From Altererythrobacter epoxidivorans (GTDB lineage Bacteria; Pseudomonadota; Alphaproteobacteria; Sphingomonadales; Sphingomonadaceae): a stretch of 64,000 nt of DNA. The stretch is taken from assembly GCF_001281485.1 (NCBI RefSeq), contig NZ_CP012669.1, positions 1,922,001 to 1,986,000 of the forward strand, written 5' to 3'. The position numbers and the translations under genes were made by a program. Shown here piece after piece: positions 45,052-54,919 of this stretch (its first letter is position 1; every line of letters starts with the position of its first letter). The notes beneath the pieces were generated by a model. That model had not been told where the DNA came from, ran no database searches, and saw only the letters and a program-made list of their open reading frames with translations.

Positions 45052-46437
45052 ATGAACACCACCACGAAACTTCCCGACCAGAAGAAGGTCGGCATGGTCA
45101 GCCTCGGCTGTCCGAAAGCGCTCGTCGATTCCGAGCGCATCCTCACGCGCTTGCGAGCCGATGGCTATGCGATGAGCCCCGATTACGCCGGTGCCGACGT
45201 TGTCCTCGTCAACACCTGCGGGTTTCTCGATTCCGCCAAGGAGGAAAGCCTCGCCGCGATTGGCGAAGCGATCTCGGAAAACGGCCGCGTCATCGTCACC
45301 GGCTGCATGGGCGACGAGGCTGAGGCAATCCGCGCCGCGCATCCGCAAGTGCTAGCGATTACCGGCGCGCATCAATACGAGCAGGTCGTCGAAGCTGTTC
45401 ACGAGCACGCGCCGCCGTCGCAGGGCCCATTCATCGACCTGATCCCGCAGCCTTCGGAAGCGGACATCAAGCTGACCCCTAGGCACTACAGCTACCTGAA
45501 GATTTCCGAGGGCTGCAATCACTCCTGCGCCTTCTGCATCATCCCCCAGCTGCGCGGAAAGCTCGCCAGCAGGCGCGTCGATGCGGTGCTTCGCGAGGCT
45601 GAGAAGCTTGTCGCCGCGGGGACGAAGGAACTGCTGGTCATCAGCCAGGACACCAGTGCCTATGGCGTCGATATCCGCCACGAGGAACGGATGTGGAAGG
45701 ACCATCCCGTCCGCGCGCACATGACCGACCTCGCCCGCGAACTCGGGCAACTCAAGACGCCCGGCGGCGAGCAGCCGTGGGTGCGCCTCCACTACGTCTA
45801 TCCCTATCCGCACGTCGACGCGGTTATCCCGCTGATGGCGGAAGGGCTGCTGACGCCCTATCTCGACATACCTTTCCAGCATGCCGCGCCATCCGTGCTG
45901 AGGCGCATGAAGCGTCCGGCGAACGAGGCAAAGGTGCTCGAACGGCTGAAGGCATGGCGCGAAATCTGTCCTGACATCGCGATCCGTTCCAGCTTCGTCG
46001 TCGGCTTCCCCGGCGAGACAGAGGACGATTTCAAATATTTGCTCGACTGGCTCGAAGAAGCACAGCTCGACCGCGTGGGCGCGTTCCGTTTCGAACCCGT
46101 CGAAGGTGCGCAGGCCAATGCCCTGCCCGATCCGGTGCCCGAAGCGGTCAAGGAAGAGCGCTACGCCCGCGTCATGGAAGTGACCGAACGCATCAGCGCG
46201 GCGAAGCTTGCGAAGAAGGTCGGGACCCGCATTCCCGTGATCATCGACGAGATTGGCGAGCCCGACGATGACGGCGACATCGGCGCCACCGGACGTAGCC
46301 AGGCCGATGCACCCGAAATCGACGGTGCAGTCTATCTGCGCAATGTTCCTGCCGACCTGCAGCAGGGGGATTTTGTGACTGTCGAGGTGGAGGACGCCGA
46401 CGCCCACGACCTCTACGGGGTGATCGAAGGGTCCTGA
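45052..46437 (+). CDS. rimO: Ribosomal protein S12 methylthiotransferase
   Basis: Radical-SAM enzyme that adds a methylthio group to a conserved Asp of ribosomal protein S12. It has 461 residues. The N-terminal UPF0004 domain has [25 protein letters not shown] and TGCMG with three Cys for one 4Fe-4S cluster. The radical-SAM motif is [18 protein letters not shown]. The C-terminal TRAM domain starts near residue 385. The start at 45052 gives the normal short N-terminus before [11 protein letters not shown]; a GTG 14 codons upstream is less likely. yjbQ follows 14 bases after the stop. Confidence 0.97.
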   Translation: MNTTTKLPDQKKVGMVSLGCPKALVDSERILTRLRADGYAMSPDYAGADVVLVNTCGFLDSAKEESLAAIGEAISENGRVIVTGCMGDEAEAIRAAHPQVLAITGAHQYEQVVEAVHEHAPPSQGPFIDLIPQPSEADIKLTPRHYSYLKISEGCNHSCAFCIIPQLRGKLASRRVDAVLREAEKLVAAGTKELLVISQDTSAYGVDIRHEERMWKDHPVRAHMTDLARELGQLKTPGGEQPWVRLHYVYPYPHVDAVIPLMAEGLLTPYLDIPFQHAAPSVLRRMKRPANEAKVLERLKAWREICPDIAIRSSFVVGFPGETEDDFKYLLDWLEEAQLDRVGAFRFEPVEGAQANALPDPVPEAVKEERYARVMEVTERISAAKLAKKVGTRIPVIIDEIGEPDDDGDIGATGRSQADAPEIDGAVYLRNVPADLQQGDFVTVEVEDADAHDLYGVIEGS

Positions 46438-46451
46438 ACCGAAATAGGACG

Positions 46452-46871
46452 ATGATGCACCAGTTCCAGCACACCATCATCGTCCAGACGCAAGGGTCGG
46501 GCCTGACCGAGATTACCGAGGAGGTTGGGCACTGGATTTCCGAAAGCGGCATTCGCGACGGATTGCTGACGCTGCTCTGTCGCCACACCAGTGCAAGCCT
46601 GCTGATCAACGAGAATGCCGCACCGGAGGTACGGGAGGACCTGTTGCGCTGGCTTCAGAAGCTCGCGCCCGAAGGGGCGCACTACGTCCACGATGACGAG
46701 GGGCCGGACGATATGCCCGCGCATCTCAAGGCCGCACTCACCGGCGTCAACCTGACAATCCCGGTCGCGGGTGGGCGAATGCGGCTGGGGACTTGGCAGG
46801 GCATCTACCTTGCCGAACATCGCGCGCGGCCGCACCGCCGCGAAATCGCCCTGCACTTGCTGGGCGAGTGA
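46452..46871 (+). CDS. YjbQ/UPF0047 family protein
   Basis: A 139-residue member of the UPF0047 family. E. coli YjbQ has weak thiamin-phosphate synthase activity, but the natural role is not settled. Conserved segments are the His-containing LCRHTSASLLINENA, YVHDDEGPDDMPAHLKAAL and LGTWQGIYLAEHR. Two ATG codons in a row (46452 and 46455) can serve as the start. It is the second gene of a likely rimO-yjbQ transcript, and a GC-rich hairpin lies at its stop codon, before the convergent S46 peptidase gene. Confidence 0.9.
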   Translation: MMHQFQHTIIVQTQGSGLTEITEEVGHWISESGIRDGLLTLLCRHTSASLLINENAAPEVREDLLRWLQKLAPEGAHYVHDDEGPDDMPAHLKAALTGVNLTIPVAGGRMRLGTWQGIYLAEHRARPHRREIALHLLGE

Positions 46872-46900
46872 CCCGGCCGCCGCGCTGGGGCGGGGCCGGG
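46872..46900. terminator. Hairpin between convergent yjbQ-like and S46 peptidase genes
   Basis: CCCGGCC (46872-46878) pairs perfectly with GGCCGGG (46894-46900), starting at the base after the yjbQ-like stop codon. No T-run follows on either strand, so it is a weak or factor-dependent terminator at best. Confidence 0.4.
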
Positions 46901-46913
46901 CCTCTATTGCCGC

Positions 46914-48962
46914 TTACTTGGCGGCCAGTTCCTTCACCAGTGCAGGCGCCGGATAGATTTTCTCCAGCGCTTCCTGGACCGCTTCGGTCGAAACGACGAC
47001 GGTACGGTTGATCGAACCGTCGTAGCCGTAATTGCCGCCGAGCGAGTTGATATTGCCGTCGAAGGCAGCGCCAATGACCGTGCCATTGCGATCGATTACC
47101 GGCGAACCCGAGTTGCCGCCGATGATGTCGTTCGTGGTAACGAAGTCATAGACCGCATCCATGTCGATCTGGTCCTTCGCCTTAACGAAGCCGGGGGCGA
47201 GATCGAACGGGGCATTCCCGGTGGCGCGCTCGAAGGTTCCGCCCATCGTGGTCGTGGTCGGCACTTCCTTGCCGCGCTCGGTCCAGCCCTTCACCTGACC
47301 ATAGCTGATGCGCAGCGTGAAGGTCGCGTCGGGATAGAGCGAGTCGCCATATGCAGCGAAGCGTGCATCGGCGAGTTTTGCGCCGGCAGCAGCGAGCGGC
47401 CCCGAGTAAAGCTCGTTGGTCTGCTCATCGAGTTCGCGCTGGCGCGGAGCCAGCTTGAGCGCATACTGGATCATCGGATCCTCGCTCGCTTCGATGGCAG
47501 CAAGGCCGCCGTCCCACAGCGCCTTGCGTACGGCCGGATCGGCCAGCTTGGTGCCATTGACTAGGCGTTCCGCCAGCTGTTCGGGGCTCTCCTTGCCCAG
47601 CAGGAGCTTCGAATCTTCGTCGTCGACGCCGAGATATTCGCGGGCCTTCGACAGGCTCCAGCTCATCGTCATCTCATCGAGCCACGGGTAGACCGGCTTG
47701 GCGTCCGTCAGGCGCTTTTCCGTTAGCGGCAGCGCGCTTTCGGTAAATCCGCGCAGACGCTCTGCATTCGGCTTTTCTCGTTCCTGAGCGGCATAAACCA
47801 GCGTCTGGGCATAGCCGTAGAGCGTGCCCGTGGGGCTGGTGAAACGGCTGGGGTAGTAGAGCGCGCGATAGGCATCGACTGCTTCTTCGACATCCGCCCA
47901 GGGATCGCCGATTTCGTCATTGCCAGCAGTCTCTGCCTTGAGCGCAGCCTCTGCTTCGGCCAGCTTGGCGGTGAAAGCAGGGTCGTTCAGTGCCTTGACG
48001 CGACCGATATAGACCTTGAGCGAGTTTTCGATGCCGCCCAGCATGTCGAGGCCTTCGCGCTCGTGCTCGGGGCTTTCTTCCATCGCGCGGATCAGGCGGC
48101 CGCGTAGTTCGGAATAGGTCGCGAGGATCATCGGCAGGCGAACTTCGCGTTCGAAGGCGAGCTGGCTCTGCGTATAGAGGCGGCTGGTCGAACCGGGATT
48201 GCCGACGACGAAGGTCATCTCACCGTCGATCGGCGCACGCGGGTTCCAGCGCAGGTGGTTTGGCGTGCTGACCGGCTTGCCGTTTTCGTAGGCGCGCAGG
48301 AAGCTCGCATCCATCGAATAGCGCGGAAAGTTGAAGTTGTCGGGGTCGCCGCCAAAGGTCGCAGCACGATCTTCCGGCGCCCAGGCAAGGCGTACGTCCG
48401 AATACTTGCGGTACTGATAGAGCTTGTACTGGCCGCCGCCGAACAGTGTCACCACCTGGCAACGGGTCTTCGCCTTGTCGGTGCAATTGGCGGATTCGAT
48501 TTCGGCGATCTTTGCATCGCGAGCCTTGGTCAGCGCATCACCGGCGAGACCGGCGAAAGCCGCCTTCACATCGCCCGTGACATCGGTGATCTTGGTCACG
48601 ACTTCGGCCTGCTGGCCCGGGCACATCAGTTCGTTTTCGCGGCGATCGGCGACAAAACCGTTGAGCAGGTAATCGCTCTGGTCGTTCGAATTGTCGTAAA
48701 GACAGGTCGCGATGCAGTGATGGTTCGTCAGGATCAGGCCGGACGAGGAAACGAAACTGGCAGAGCAGCCGCCGGTCAGGCGGACGGCACCGGCCTGAAC
48801 CTTGTCGAGCCAGGCCTGGTCTGGCGCCCAACCATAATCTTCCTTCACCTTTTCGGCGGGAAAGTTGTCCAGCGTCCACATGCCTTCATCGGCAAGGGCT
48901 GGCGCGGAAGCGAGCGAAACGAGAGCGCTCGCGGCTGCGAGGCGTGCGGTCATGGATATCAT
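46914..48962 (-). CDS. S46 family dipeptidyl-peptidase (DPP7/DPP11 group)
   Basis: Exported serine exopeptidase that removes N-terminal dipeptides. It has 682 residues with a signal peptide (1-24, ending PALA). The chymotrypsin-like N-lobe has ILTNHHC (His81/His82) and the nucleophile is Ser618 in GGNSGSPVID. A helical domain is inserted between them. After the nucleophile, AFDGN places Gly636 where acid-specific DPP11 has Arg, which points to DPP7-like preference for hydrophobic P1 residues. M4 at 48953 is an alternative start. It is divergent from the transglutaminase-like gene; both may act in peptide use, but that is only suggestive. Confidence 0.93.
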   Translation of the reverse strand: MISMTARLAAASALVSLASAPALADEGMWTLDNFPAEKVKEDYGWAPDQAWLDKVQAGAVRLTGGCSASFVSSSGLILTNHHCIATCLYDNSNDQSDYLLNGFVADRRENELMCPGQQAEVVTKITDVTGDVKAAFAGLAGDALTKARDAKIAEIESANCTDKAKTRCQVVTLFGGGQYKLYQYRKYSDVRLAWAPEDRAATFGGDPDNFNFPRYSMDASFLRAYENGKPVSTPNHLRWNPRAPIDGEMTFVVGNPGSTSRLYTQSQLAFEREVRLPMILATYSELRGRLIRAMEESPEHEREGLDMLGGIENSLKVYIGRVKALNDPAFTAKLAEAEAALKAETAGNDEIGDPWADVEEAVDAYRALYYPSRFTSPTGTLYGYAQTLVYAAQEREKPNAERLRGFTESALPLTEKRLTDAKPVYPWLDEMTMSWSLSKAREYLGVDDEDSKLLLGKESPEQLAERLVNGTKLADPAVRKALWDGGLAAIEASEDPMIQYALKLAPRQRELDEQTNELYSGPLAAAGAKLADARFAAYGDSLYPDATFTLRISYGQVKGWTERGKEVPTTTTMGGTFERATGNAPFDLAPGFVKAKDQIDMDAVYDFVTTNDIIGGNSGSPVIDRNGTVIGAAFDGNINSLGGNYGYDGSINRTVVVSTEAVQEALEKIYPAPALVKELAAK

Positions 48963-49129
48963 GGGAGGCGACTCCGGGTTCGATTTTTGGTTGCAATGGA
49001 TACTTGCCGCGCCTCGCTAGACCCTCGATCCACCGCGGGCAAGGACCCGCCAAATGCCCTTGTCGGCATTGAATCGGCTTTTCGTCGAAAATACCGGGAA
49101 CAAAGCCTGCTCCACCCGTTGGTAACGAA

Positions 49130-49933
49130 ATGGCCATTTCCATAACCAGCAGCTTCGCTTTCGAGCTCCCCTCCCCCACGGACGTCCTGCTGCAATTCGA
49201 AGCGGCGGACATTCCGGAACAGAAGATCCTTTCGGCAACCACGCGCATGAGCGATGCCGAGCATTGCGCCCGCGTGCCGGCACAGGACGATATCGGAGAG
49301 CGGATCTGGATCCGGGCCAAGGGCCGGTTCGAGGTCCACTATGAAGCTACCGTGCAGCCGGACAGGTTGCTGCCGGATATCGCCACGCTCGAAATGCTCG
49401 AGCCGCACGACATGCCGGGAGAGGCGGTGCAGTACCTGTTCGACAGCCGATATTGCCCGGCCGACCAGTTCCAGCCCTTCGTCGATTCCGAATTCGGCGG
49501 CACTTCGGGCGGGTCCCGCATCGTCGCCATCCGCGACTGGATTTCGGCCAACCTCAGCTATCAATCGGGCACGTCGGATGCCCGCACCGGAGCGATCGAC
49601 ACCTTCATCGAGCGCCGCGGAATCTGCCGCGACTATGCCCATTTGCTGGTCACCCTCGCCCGCGCATCGACCATCCCCGCGCGCTATGTCGCCTGCTATG
49701 CGCCCGGCGTCGAACCGCCGGATTTTCACGCCGTTGCCGAGGTATTCCTCAACGATCCGTCGACCCCCGACGGCGGAGCATGGCACCTGATCGACGCGAC
49801 CGGCATGGCAGACCCTGCAAAAACAGCGAAAATCGGTATCGGCCGCGATGCCGCAGATGTCAGTTTCCTGACCAGTTTCGGACCCAACAACTTCCTGCGG
49901 TCGAGCGTTTCGGTAAGGGAAACGGGCGGATAG
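49130..49933 (+). CDS. Transglutaminase-like cysteine protease family protein
   Basis: A 267-residue protein with a bacterial transglutaminase N-terminal beta domain (~1-110) and a transglutaminase/papain-like core. The triad is Cys166 (RRGICRDYAHLL), His200 (DFHAVAEVFL) and Asp222 (WHLIDATG). No signal peptide, so it is probably cytoplasmic. Most bacterial members are thought to be proteases or peptide hydrolases rather than cross-linkers. The ATG at 49130 has no strong Shine-Dalgarno sequence (GGTAACGAA). It stands alone between a divergent S46 peptidase and zwf. Confidence 0.9.
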   Translation: MAISITSSFAFELPSPTDVLLQFEAADIPEQKILSATTRMSDAEHCARVPAQDDIGERIWIRAKGRFEVHYEATVQPDRLLPDIATLEMLEPHDMPGEAVQYLFDSRYCPADQFQPFVDSEFGGTSGGSRIVAIRDWISANLSYQSGTSDARTGAIDTFIERRGICRDYAHLLVTLARASTIPARYVACYAPGVEPPDFHAVAEVFLNDPSTPDGGAWHLIDATGMADPAKTAKIGIGRDAADVSFLTSFGPNNFLRSSVSVRETGG

Positions 49934-50068
49934 CGCCTGCGATGAATAGCTATGCAGGTGTCCTGCGGGGATAGCTAGCAGGGGCACGCGCTGATAGGCA
50001 TGCAGTCGATGATAGGCGTGCTACCGCTGAATTGAGCGATTGTTTGGAAAGGGAAGGGCCAACGCGCA

Positions 50069-51511
50069 ATGAGTTTTACCGCTGACCGCCTGTTGTTGTT
50101 CGGCGCGACCGGGGACCTGTCACAGCGCATGTTGCTCCCTTCGCTCTGCGCGCTCGATGCCGACGAACTGATCGACGACGACCTCAAGATCGTCGCAACC
50201 GCGCGCTCCGAGATGAGCGATACCGAATTTCGCAACTTCGCGCGCGAAGCTCTCGAGAAGTTCCTTCCCAAGGATCGCCGCGGCGGAATGGCGCATTTCC
50301 TCAACCGGCTGACCTACCAGCAGCTCGATGCGACCACGCTGGAGGGGTATGACGAGTTGGCGAGGAAAGTCGGAGAGCCGAAGAACGGGCTTGCGATTTT
50401 CCTCTCCACCGCGCCCAGTCTGTTCGGGCCGACGATCAAGGGGCTGCAGCACGCCGGCCTCGACGGCCCGAATGTCCGCATGTGCCTCGAAAAGCCGCTC
50501 GGCACCGATCTCGGCACAAGTTGCGAGATCAACGACGCGGTTGCCGCCGCCTTCCCCGAAGATCGGATTTTCCGGATCGACCATTACCTGGGCAAGGAAA
50601 CCGTCCAGAATCTGCTGGCGCTGCGGTTTGCCAACGTCCTGTTCGAACCGATCTGGAATTCGAACTATATCGAGCATGTCCAGATCACGGTCGCTGAAAC
50701 CGTGGGCCTCGAAGGACGCGTGGCCTTCTATGACGATGCCGGCGCGCTGCGCGACATGGTGCAGAACCACATGCTCCAGCTGCTTGCCCTCGTCGCGATG
50801 GAACCGCCGACCAGCTTCGATTCCACCGCAGTGCGCGATGAAAAGGTGAAAGTCCTTCGTGCCCTGCGCCAGGTCACCCGCGGAGAGACCGTGACCGGCC
50901 AGTATCGCGCCGGGGCAATTTCGGGAAAATCGGTCCCCGGTTACGACGAGGAACTGGGCAAGGATTCCGACACCGAGACCTTCGTCGCGATCAAGGGCCA
51001 CGTCGACAACTGGCGCTGGAAGGGTGTGCCGTTCTACCTGCGCACCGGGAAGCGCCTGCCCGAACGCGTGACCGAGATCGTCGTCCAGTTCCGCTGCGTT
51101 CCGCACTCGATCTTCGCCGGCAAGGGCGCGACGATGCAGCCCAACCGGCTCGTGATCGGCATCCAGCCGGAAGAGAACATCACCCTGTCGCTGATGGCAA
51201 AGGTCCCGGGGCTCGACCGCGAGGGCATCCGCCTGCGCCAGGTACCGTTAGACATTGCCATGCCCGATGCGTTTTCCGGTGCCGTGCGCCGGATCGCGTA
51301 CGAACGCCTCCTGCTCGACCTGATCGAAGGCGACCAGACGCTGTTCGTGCGCCGCGACGAGGTGGAAGCCCAATGGCACTGGATCGATGCGATCCGCGAA
51401 GAATGGACAGCAGAGGATCTCAAGCCAAAGACCTACACGGCCGGCACATGGGGGCCGAGCGCAGCCATAGCGCTGGCAGAGCGCGACGGAGTGAGCTGGC
51501 ACGATGAGTAA
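50069..51511 (+). CDS. zwf: Glucose-6-phosphate 1-dehydrogenase
   Basis: Oxidises glucose-6-phosphate to 6-phosphogluconolactone with NADP+. It has 480 residues. The N-terminal dinucleotide motif is [17 protein letters not shown] and the substrate-binding signature is RIDHYLGKE (~173-181), followed by [11 protein letters not shown] and [28 protein letters not shown] precedes the ATG. It is the first gene of the Entner-Doudoroff operon; edd overlaps its end by 8 bases. No pgl (lactonase) gene is in the operon, so that step is spontaneous or encoded elsewhere. Confidence 0.97.
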   Translation: MSFTADRLLLFGATGDLSQRMLLPSLCALDADELIDDDLKIVATARSEMSDTEFRNFAREALEKFLPKDRRGGMAHFLNRLTYQQLDATTLEGYDELARKVGEPKNGLAIFLSTAPSLFGPTIKGLQHAGLDGPNVRMCLEKPLGTDLGTSCEINDAVAAAFPEDRIFRIDHYLGKETVQNLLALRFANVLFEPIWNSNYIEHVQITVAETVGLEGRVAFYDDAGALRDMVQNHMLQLLALVAMEPPTSFDSTAVRDEKVKVLRALRQVTRGETVTGQYRAGAISGKSVPGYDEELGKDSDTETFVAIKGHVDNWRWKGVPFYLRTGKRLPERVTEIVVQFRCVPHSIFAGKGATMQPNRLVIGIQPEENITLSLMAKVPGLDREGIRLRQVPLDIAMPDAFSGAVRRIAYERLLLDLIEGDQTLFVRRDEVEAQWHWIDAIREEWTAEDLKPKTYTAGTWGPSAAIALAERDGVSWHDE

Positions 51512-53315
51512 GCCTCTTCACGATACGATCCACCGGGTTACCCAGCGCGTTATCGAGCGCTCTCGCGACAGCCGCAGCGCCTATCTCGAGCTGATGGACC
51601 GGGAGGCCAATCGGGCACCTGATCGCAGCCAGGTTTCCTGTTCCAACCTCGCCCACGCCTATGCCGGGGCGACCGACGACCAGGATGCGCTGAAGGCTTC
51701 GCGCGGCCCAAATATCGGGATCGTTTCCTCCTATAACGACATGCTTTCGGCCCACCAGCCCTATGGCCGCTATCCGGAACGGATGAAGATTTACGCCCGC
51801 GAAGTGGGCGCCACGGCGCAGGTCGCAGGCGCAACGCCGGCCATGTGCGACGGCGTGACTCAGGGCGAAGACGGCATGGAGCTGTCGCTCTTCAGCCGCG
51901 ACGTGATCGCCCTTTCGACCGTCGTCGCGCTGAGCCATGCGATGTACGACGGGGTCGCCTGCCTCGGCATCTGCGACAAGATCGTCCCCGGCCTCGTAAT
52001 CGGCGCGCTGCGCTTCGGCCACTTGCCCTGCGTATTCGTGCCGTCGGGCCCCATGCCGACCGGCATCGCCAACAAGGAAAAGCAGCGCGTCCGCCAGCTT
52101 TACGCAGAGGGCAAGGTCGGCCGCGAAGAACTGCTCGCCAGCGAAATGGGCAGTTACCATTCGCCAGGCACATGCACGTTTTATGGCACTGCGAACTCCA
52201 ACCAGATGATGATGGAAATGATGGGGCTCCACATCCCCGGCAGCGCCTTCATCCAGCCGGGCACGAAGCTGCGCCAGGCGCTCGATCGCAAGGCCGTCCA
52301 TCGGCTCGCCGAACTTTCAGGCACGAGCGACAAGACGATGGCGAAGTGCGTCGATGAAAAAGCGATCATCAACGCTGCCATCGGCCTCCTCGCCACCGGC
52401 GGCTCGACCAACCATGCCATCCATATTCCGGCGATGGCCCGCGCTGCGGGCGTGATCTTCGATTGGGACGACCTGTCCGCGCTATCGAGCGCAGTTCCGC
52501 TCGTCGCACGCGTCTATCCGAACGGTGCGGGCGACGTGAACCATTTCCACGATGCCGGCGGCATGGGCTATGTCATCGGCACCCTGCTGGACGAAGGTCT
52601 CGCGCACCGCGATATCGCCACTGTCAGCGAGGGCGACCTCAGCGACTACGCGCTCGAACCCGGGCTCGGGGATGGTGAAGAGATCGTGTGGCGCGAAATC
52701 GGCGAAAGCGGCGATGCGGACATGCTCCGCCCCGCTTCCGACCCCTTCCAGCCCGATGGCGGCATGCGGCTGGTGCAGGGCAATCTGGGCCGTGGTTGTT
52801 TCAAGTCGTCCGCCGTGGACAAGGAGCGCTGGACCGTCGAGGCCCCCTGCCGCGTGTTCGAAGACCAGCCGTCCGTTGCTGCCGCCTTCAAGGCCGGAGA
52901 GCTCGACCGCGACGTCGTTGTCGTGGTGCGCTTCCAGGGTCCGCGCGCGAACGGCATGCCCGAATTGCACAAGCTGACCCCGCCGCTCGGCGTCCTGCAG
53001 GATCGTGGATACCGCGTCGCCCTCGTCACCGACGGGCGCATGTCCGGTGCCTCTGGCAAGGTGCCTGCGGCAATCCATGTTACTCCCGAAGCGCTTGGCG
53101 GCGGCCCGCTCGCCCGGCTGCGTGACGGCGACGTGGTGAAACTTTGCGCCGTGACGGGCGAACTCTCGACCACTGCCGACCTCGCATCGCGCGAGCCGGT
53201 GGCGGATCCGCGCGCCGCCGTCGGCGTCGGACGCGAACTTTTCGCGATGCTCAGGCATGGCGCAGACGGGGCGGAACAGGGAGGCAGCGCCATGCTCGCT
53301 GCAGCAGGCCTGTGA
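51504..53315 (+). CDS. edd: 6-Phosphogluconate dehydratase
   Basis: Key enzyme of the Entner-Doudoroff pathway: 6-phosphogluconate to KDPG. The 603-residue IlvD/Edd family protein has cluster-linked cysteines in [15 protein letters not shown] and [11 protein letters not shown], the third in the [11 protein letters not shown] motif, and C-terminal [19 protein letters not shown]. It overlaps zwf by 8 bases and its own stop overlaps the GTG start of glk (GTGA), so the genes are tightly coupled. The 2-keto-3-deoxy route is presumably the main glucose pathway in this organism. Confidence 0.97.
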   Translation: MSKPLHDTIHRVTQRVIERSRDSRSAYLELMDREANRAPDRSQVSCSNLAHAYAGATDDQDALKASRGPNIGIVSSYNDMLSAHQPYGRYPERMKIYAREVGATAQVAGATPAMCDGVTQGEDGMELSLFSRDVIALSTVVALSHAMYDGVACLGICDKIVPGLVIGALRFGHLPCVFVPSGPMPTGIANKEKQRVRQLYAEGKVGREELLASEMGSYHSPGTCTFYGTANSNQMMMEMMGLHIPGSAFIQPGTKLRQALDRKAVHRLAELSGTSDKTMAKCVDEKAIINAAIGLLATGGSTNHAIHIPAMARAAGVIFDWDDLSALSSAVPLVARVYPNGAGDVNHFHDAGGMGYVIGTLLDEGLAHRDIATVSEGDLSDYALEPGLGDGEEIVWREIGESGDADMLRPASDPFQPDGGMRLVQGNLGRGCFKSSAVDKERWTVEAPCRVFEDQPSVAAAFKAGELDRDVVVVVRFQGPRANGMPELHKLTPPLGVLQDRGYRVALVTDGRMSGASGKVPAAIHVTPEALGGGPLARLRDGDVVKLCAVTGELSTTADLASREPVADPRAAVGVGRELFAMLRHGADGAEQGGSAMLAAAGL

Positions 53316-54304
53316 GCTATACTCAAAACCAGCTCGTCAGCGTGGACATCGGGGGTACGCACGCCCGTTTCGTAATCGCAACCATCGATGACGACGGTTC
53401 CATCACGCTGGACGAGCCGATCACCCTCCACACGGAAGACCACGCAAGTTTCCAGACTGCGTGGCAGGATTATCGCGAACAGAAGGGCGGCACGCTGCCC
53501 GATGCGGTGAGCATGGCCATTGCCGGTCCGGTGGGGGGCGACGTCATCCGCTTCACCAATAATCCGTGGATCATCCGCCCTGCCCTCGTTCGCGAAAAGC
53601 TGGGGGTCGAACGCTATACCATCGTCAATGATTTCGAAGCCGTCGCCCATGCCGTGGCACGCGCCGACGAGAGCGAGTTCATTCATCTGACCGGCCCCGA
53701 CAAACCGCTTGCCCCGACCGGCCGCCTCAGCGTGCTTGGGCCGGGCACCGGCCTCGGCGTGGCGCATCTCTACCGCGAACCCGACGGAACCTATCGCGTT
53801 TCCGCCACCGAAGGCGGACATATCGATTTCGCTCCGCTCGACCAGATCGACGATGCCATCCTTGCGCGACTGCGCAAGCGGCACAACCGCGTATCTGTCG
53901 AACGCGTGGTCGCAGGGCCAGCCATTTCCGATATCTACCAGACGCTCGCCGCAATGGAGGGCAAGCCTGTGGCCGACGAGGATGACATTGCCATCTGGAC
54001 GCGCGGCCAGGACGGCAGCGACAGCCTGGCAGCAGCAGCGGTCGACCGGTTCTGCATGTCACTGGGCAGCGTCGCAGGAGATATCGCCTTGGCCCAAGGC
54101 GGGTTCGGCGGCGTCGTGATTGCTGGCGGGCTAGGTTATCGCATCCGCGAAACCCTGCTGAAATCGGGTTTTGCCGAACGCTTCAAGGCGAAGGGCCGCT
54201 TCCAGGAGCTCATGGCTTCCATCCCCGTCAAACTGATCATCCATCCGCAGCCGGGCCTGTTCGGGGCCGCTGCCGCATTCGCTTCGGAACACGGAAAGAA
54301 CTGA
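53312..54304 (+). CDS. glk: Glucokinase
   Basis: Phosphorylates glucose with ATP. It has 330 residues of the bacterial Glk family (not ROK): phosphate-1 motif [15 protein letters not shown] near the start, [13 protein letters not shown], and the EGGHIDFAP segment with catalytic-site Glu and His. The start is GTG at 53312 overlapping the edd stop by 4 bases; longer versions would run inside edd. The eda gene follows directly after the stop codon. Its place in the operon indicates that free glucose enters the Entner-Doudoroff route after non-phosphorylating uptake. Confidence 0.95.
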   Translation: MSYTQNQLVSVDIGGTHARFVIATIDDDGSITLDEPITLHTEDHASFQTAWQDYREQKGGTLPDAVSMAIAGPVGGDVIRFTNNPWIIRPALVREKLGVERYTIVNDFEAVAHAVARADESEFIHLTGPDKPLAPTGRLSVLGPGTGLGVAHLYREPDGTYRVSATEGGHIDFAPLDQIDDAILARLRKRHNRVSVERVVAGPAISDIYQTLAAMEGKPVADEDDIAIWTRGQDGSDSLAAAAVDRFCMSLGSVAGDIALAQGGFGGVVIAGGLGYRIRETLLKSGFAERFKAKGRFQELMASIPVKLIIHPQPGLFGAAAAFASEHGKN

Positions 54305-54919
54305 ATGAGCGATATCGAATCCATAATGCGCACCGCACCGGTCATCCCGGTGATCGTGGTCGATGAAGTCGAACACGCCGTGCCGTTGGCAGAGGCGCTA
54401 GTCGAAGGCGGACTGCGCGTTCTCGAAGTTACGCTCAGGACCCCTGCCGCGCTCGATGCGATCCGCGCCATGAAGCAAGTGCCGGGCGCGATCGTAGGAG
54501 CAGGGACGGTGACCAATCCGGACGAGCTGGAAGACGCACTGGAGGCCGGCTCGGAATTCGTGGTCTCTCCCGGGCTTACCGACAATCTCGGGCGGGCATG
54601 CATTGCCAACCAGGTGCCTTTCCTGCCCGGAATCGCCAGCGCGGGCGATATCATGCGCGGGCTCGACCTCGGCTTGAGGCACTTCAAATTCTTCCCCGCA
54701 TCGACCTCGGGCGGGCTCCCGGCGCTGAAGGCACTCGCCGCGCCATTTCATCAATGCCTGTTTTGTCCGACCGGGGGCATAAGCGCAGCCAACGCACCTG
54801 AATGGCTTTCTTTCGCCCCGGTCCTTTGTGTTGGCGGTAGCTGGGTCGCGCCGCGCGGGGCGCCTGACAAGCCGACCATCACCAGACTAGCAAAAGAAGC
54901 CATGGAATTGCGCCAATGA
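54305..54919 (+). CDS. eda: KDPG aldolase (2-keto-3-deoxy-6-phosphogluconate aldolase)
   Basis: Class I aldolase that splits KDPG into pyruvate and glyceraldehyde-3-phosphate. It has 204 residues. Glu41 in RVLEVTLRT and the Schiff-base Lys128 in RHFKFFPAS are in place, with AGTVTNPDEL and CPTGGIS also typical. It starts immediately after the glk stop codon and overlaps the ppc-like gene by 4 bases (ATGA). The conserved residues leave little doubt about activity. Confidence 0.97.
   Translation: MSDIESIMRTAPVIPVIVVDEVEHAVPLAEALVEGGLRVLEVTLRTPAALDAIRAMKQVPGAIVGAGTVTNPDELEDALEAGSEFVVSPGLTDNLGRACIANQVPFLPGIASAGDIMRGLDLGLRHFKFFPASTSGGLPALKALAAPFHQCLFCPTGGISAANAPEWLSFAPVLCVGGSWVAPRGAPDKPTITRLAKEAMELRQ

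Noticed and set aside
49097..49120. Third EcfG promoter before the transglutaminase gene
   Set aside because: GGAAC and CGTT are present but the spacer is 15 bases and CGTT is only 9 bases from the ATG, outside the usual range.
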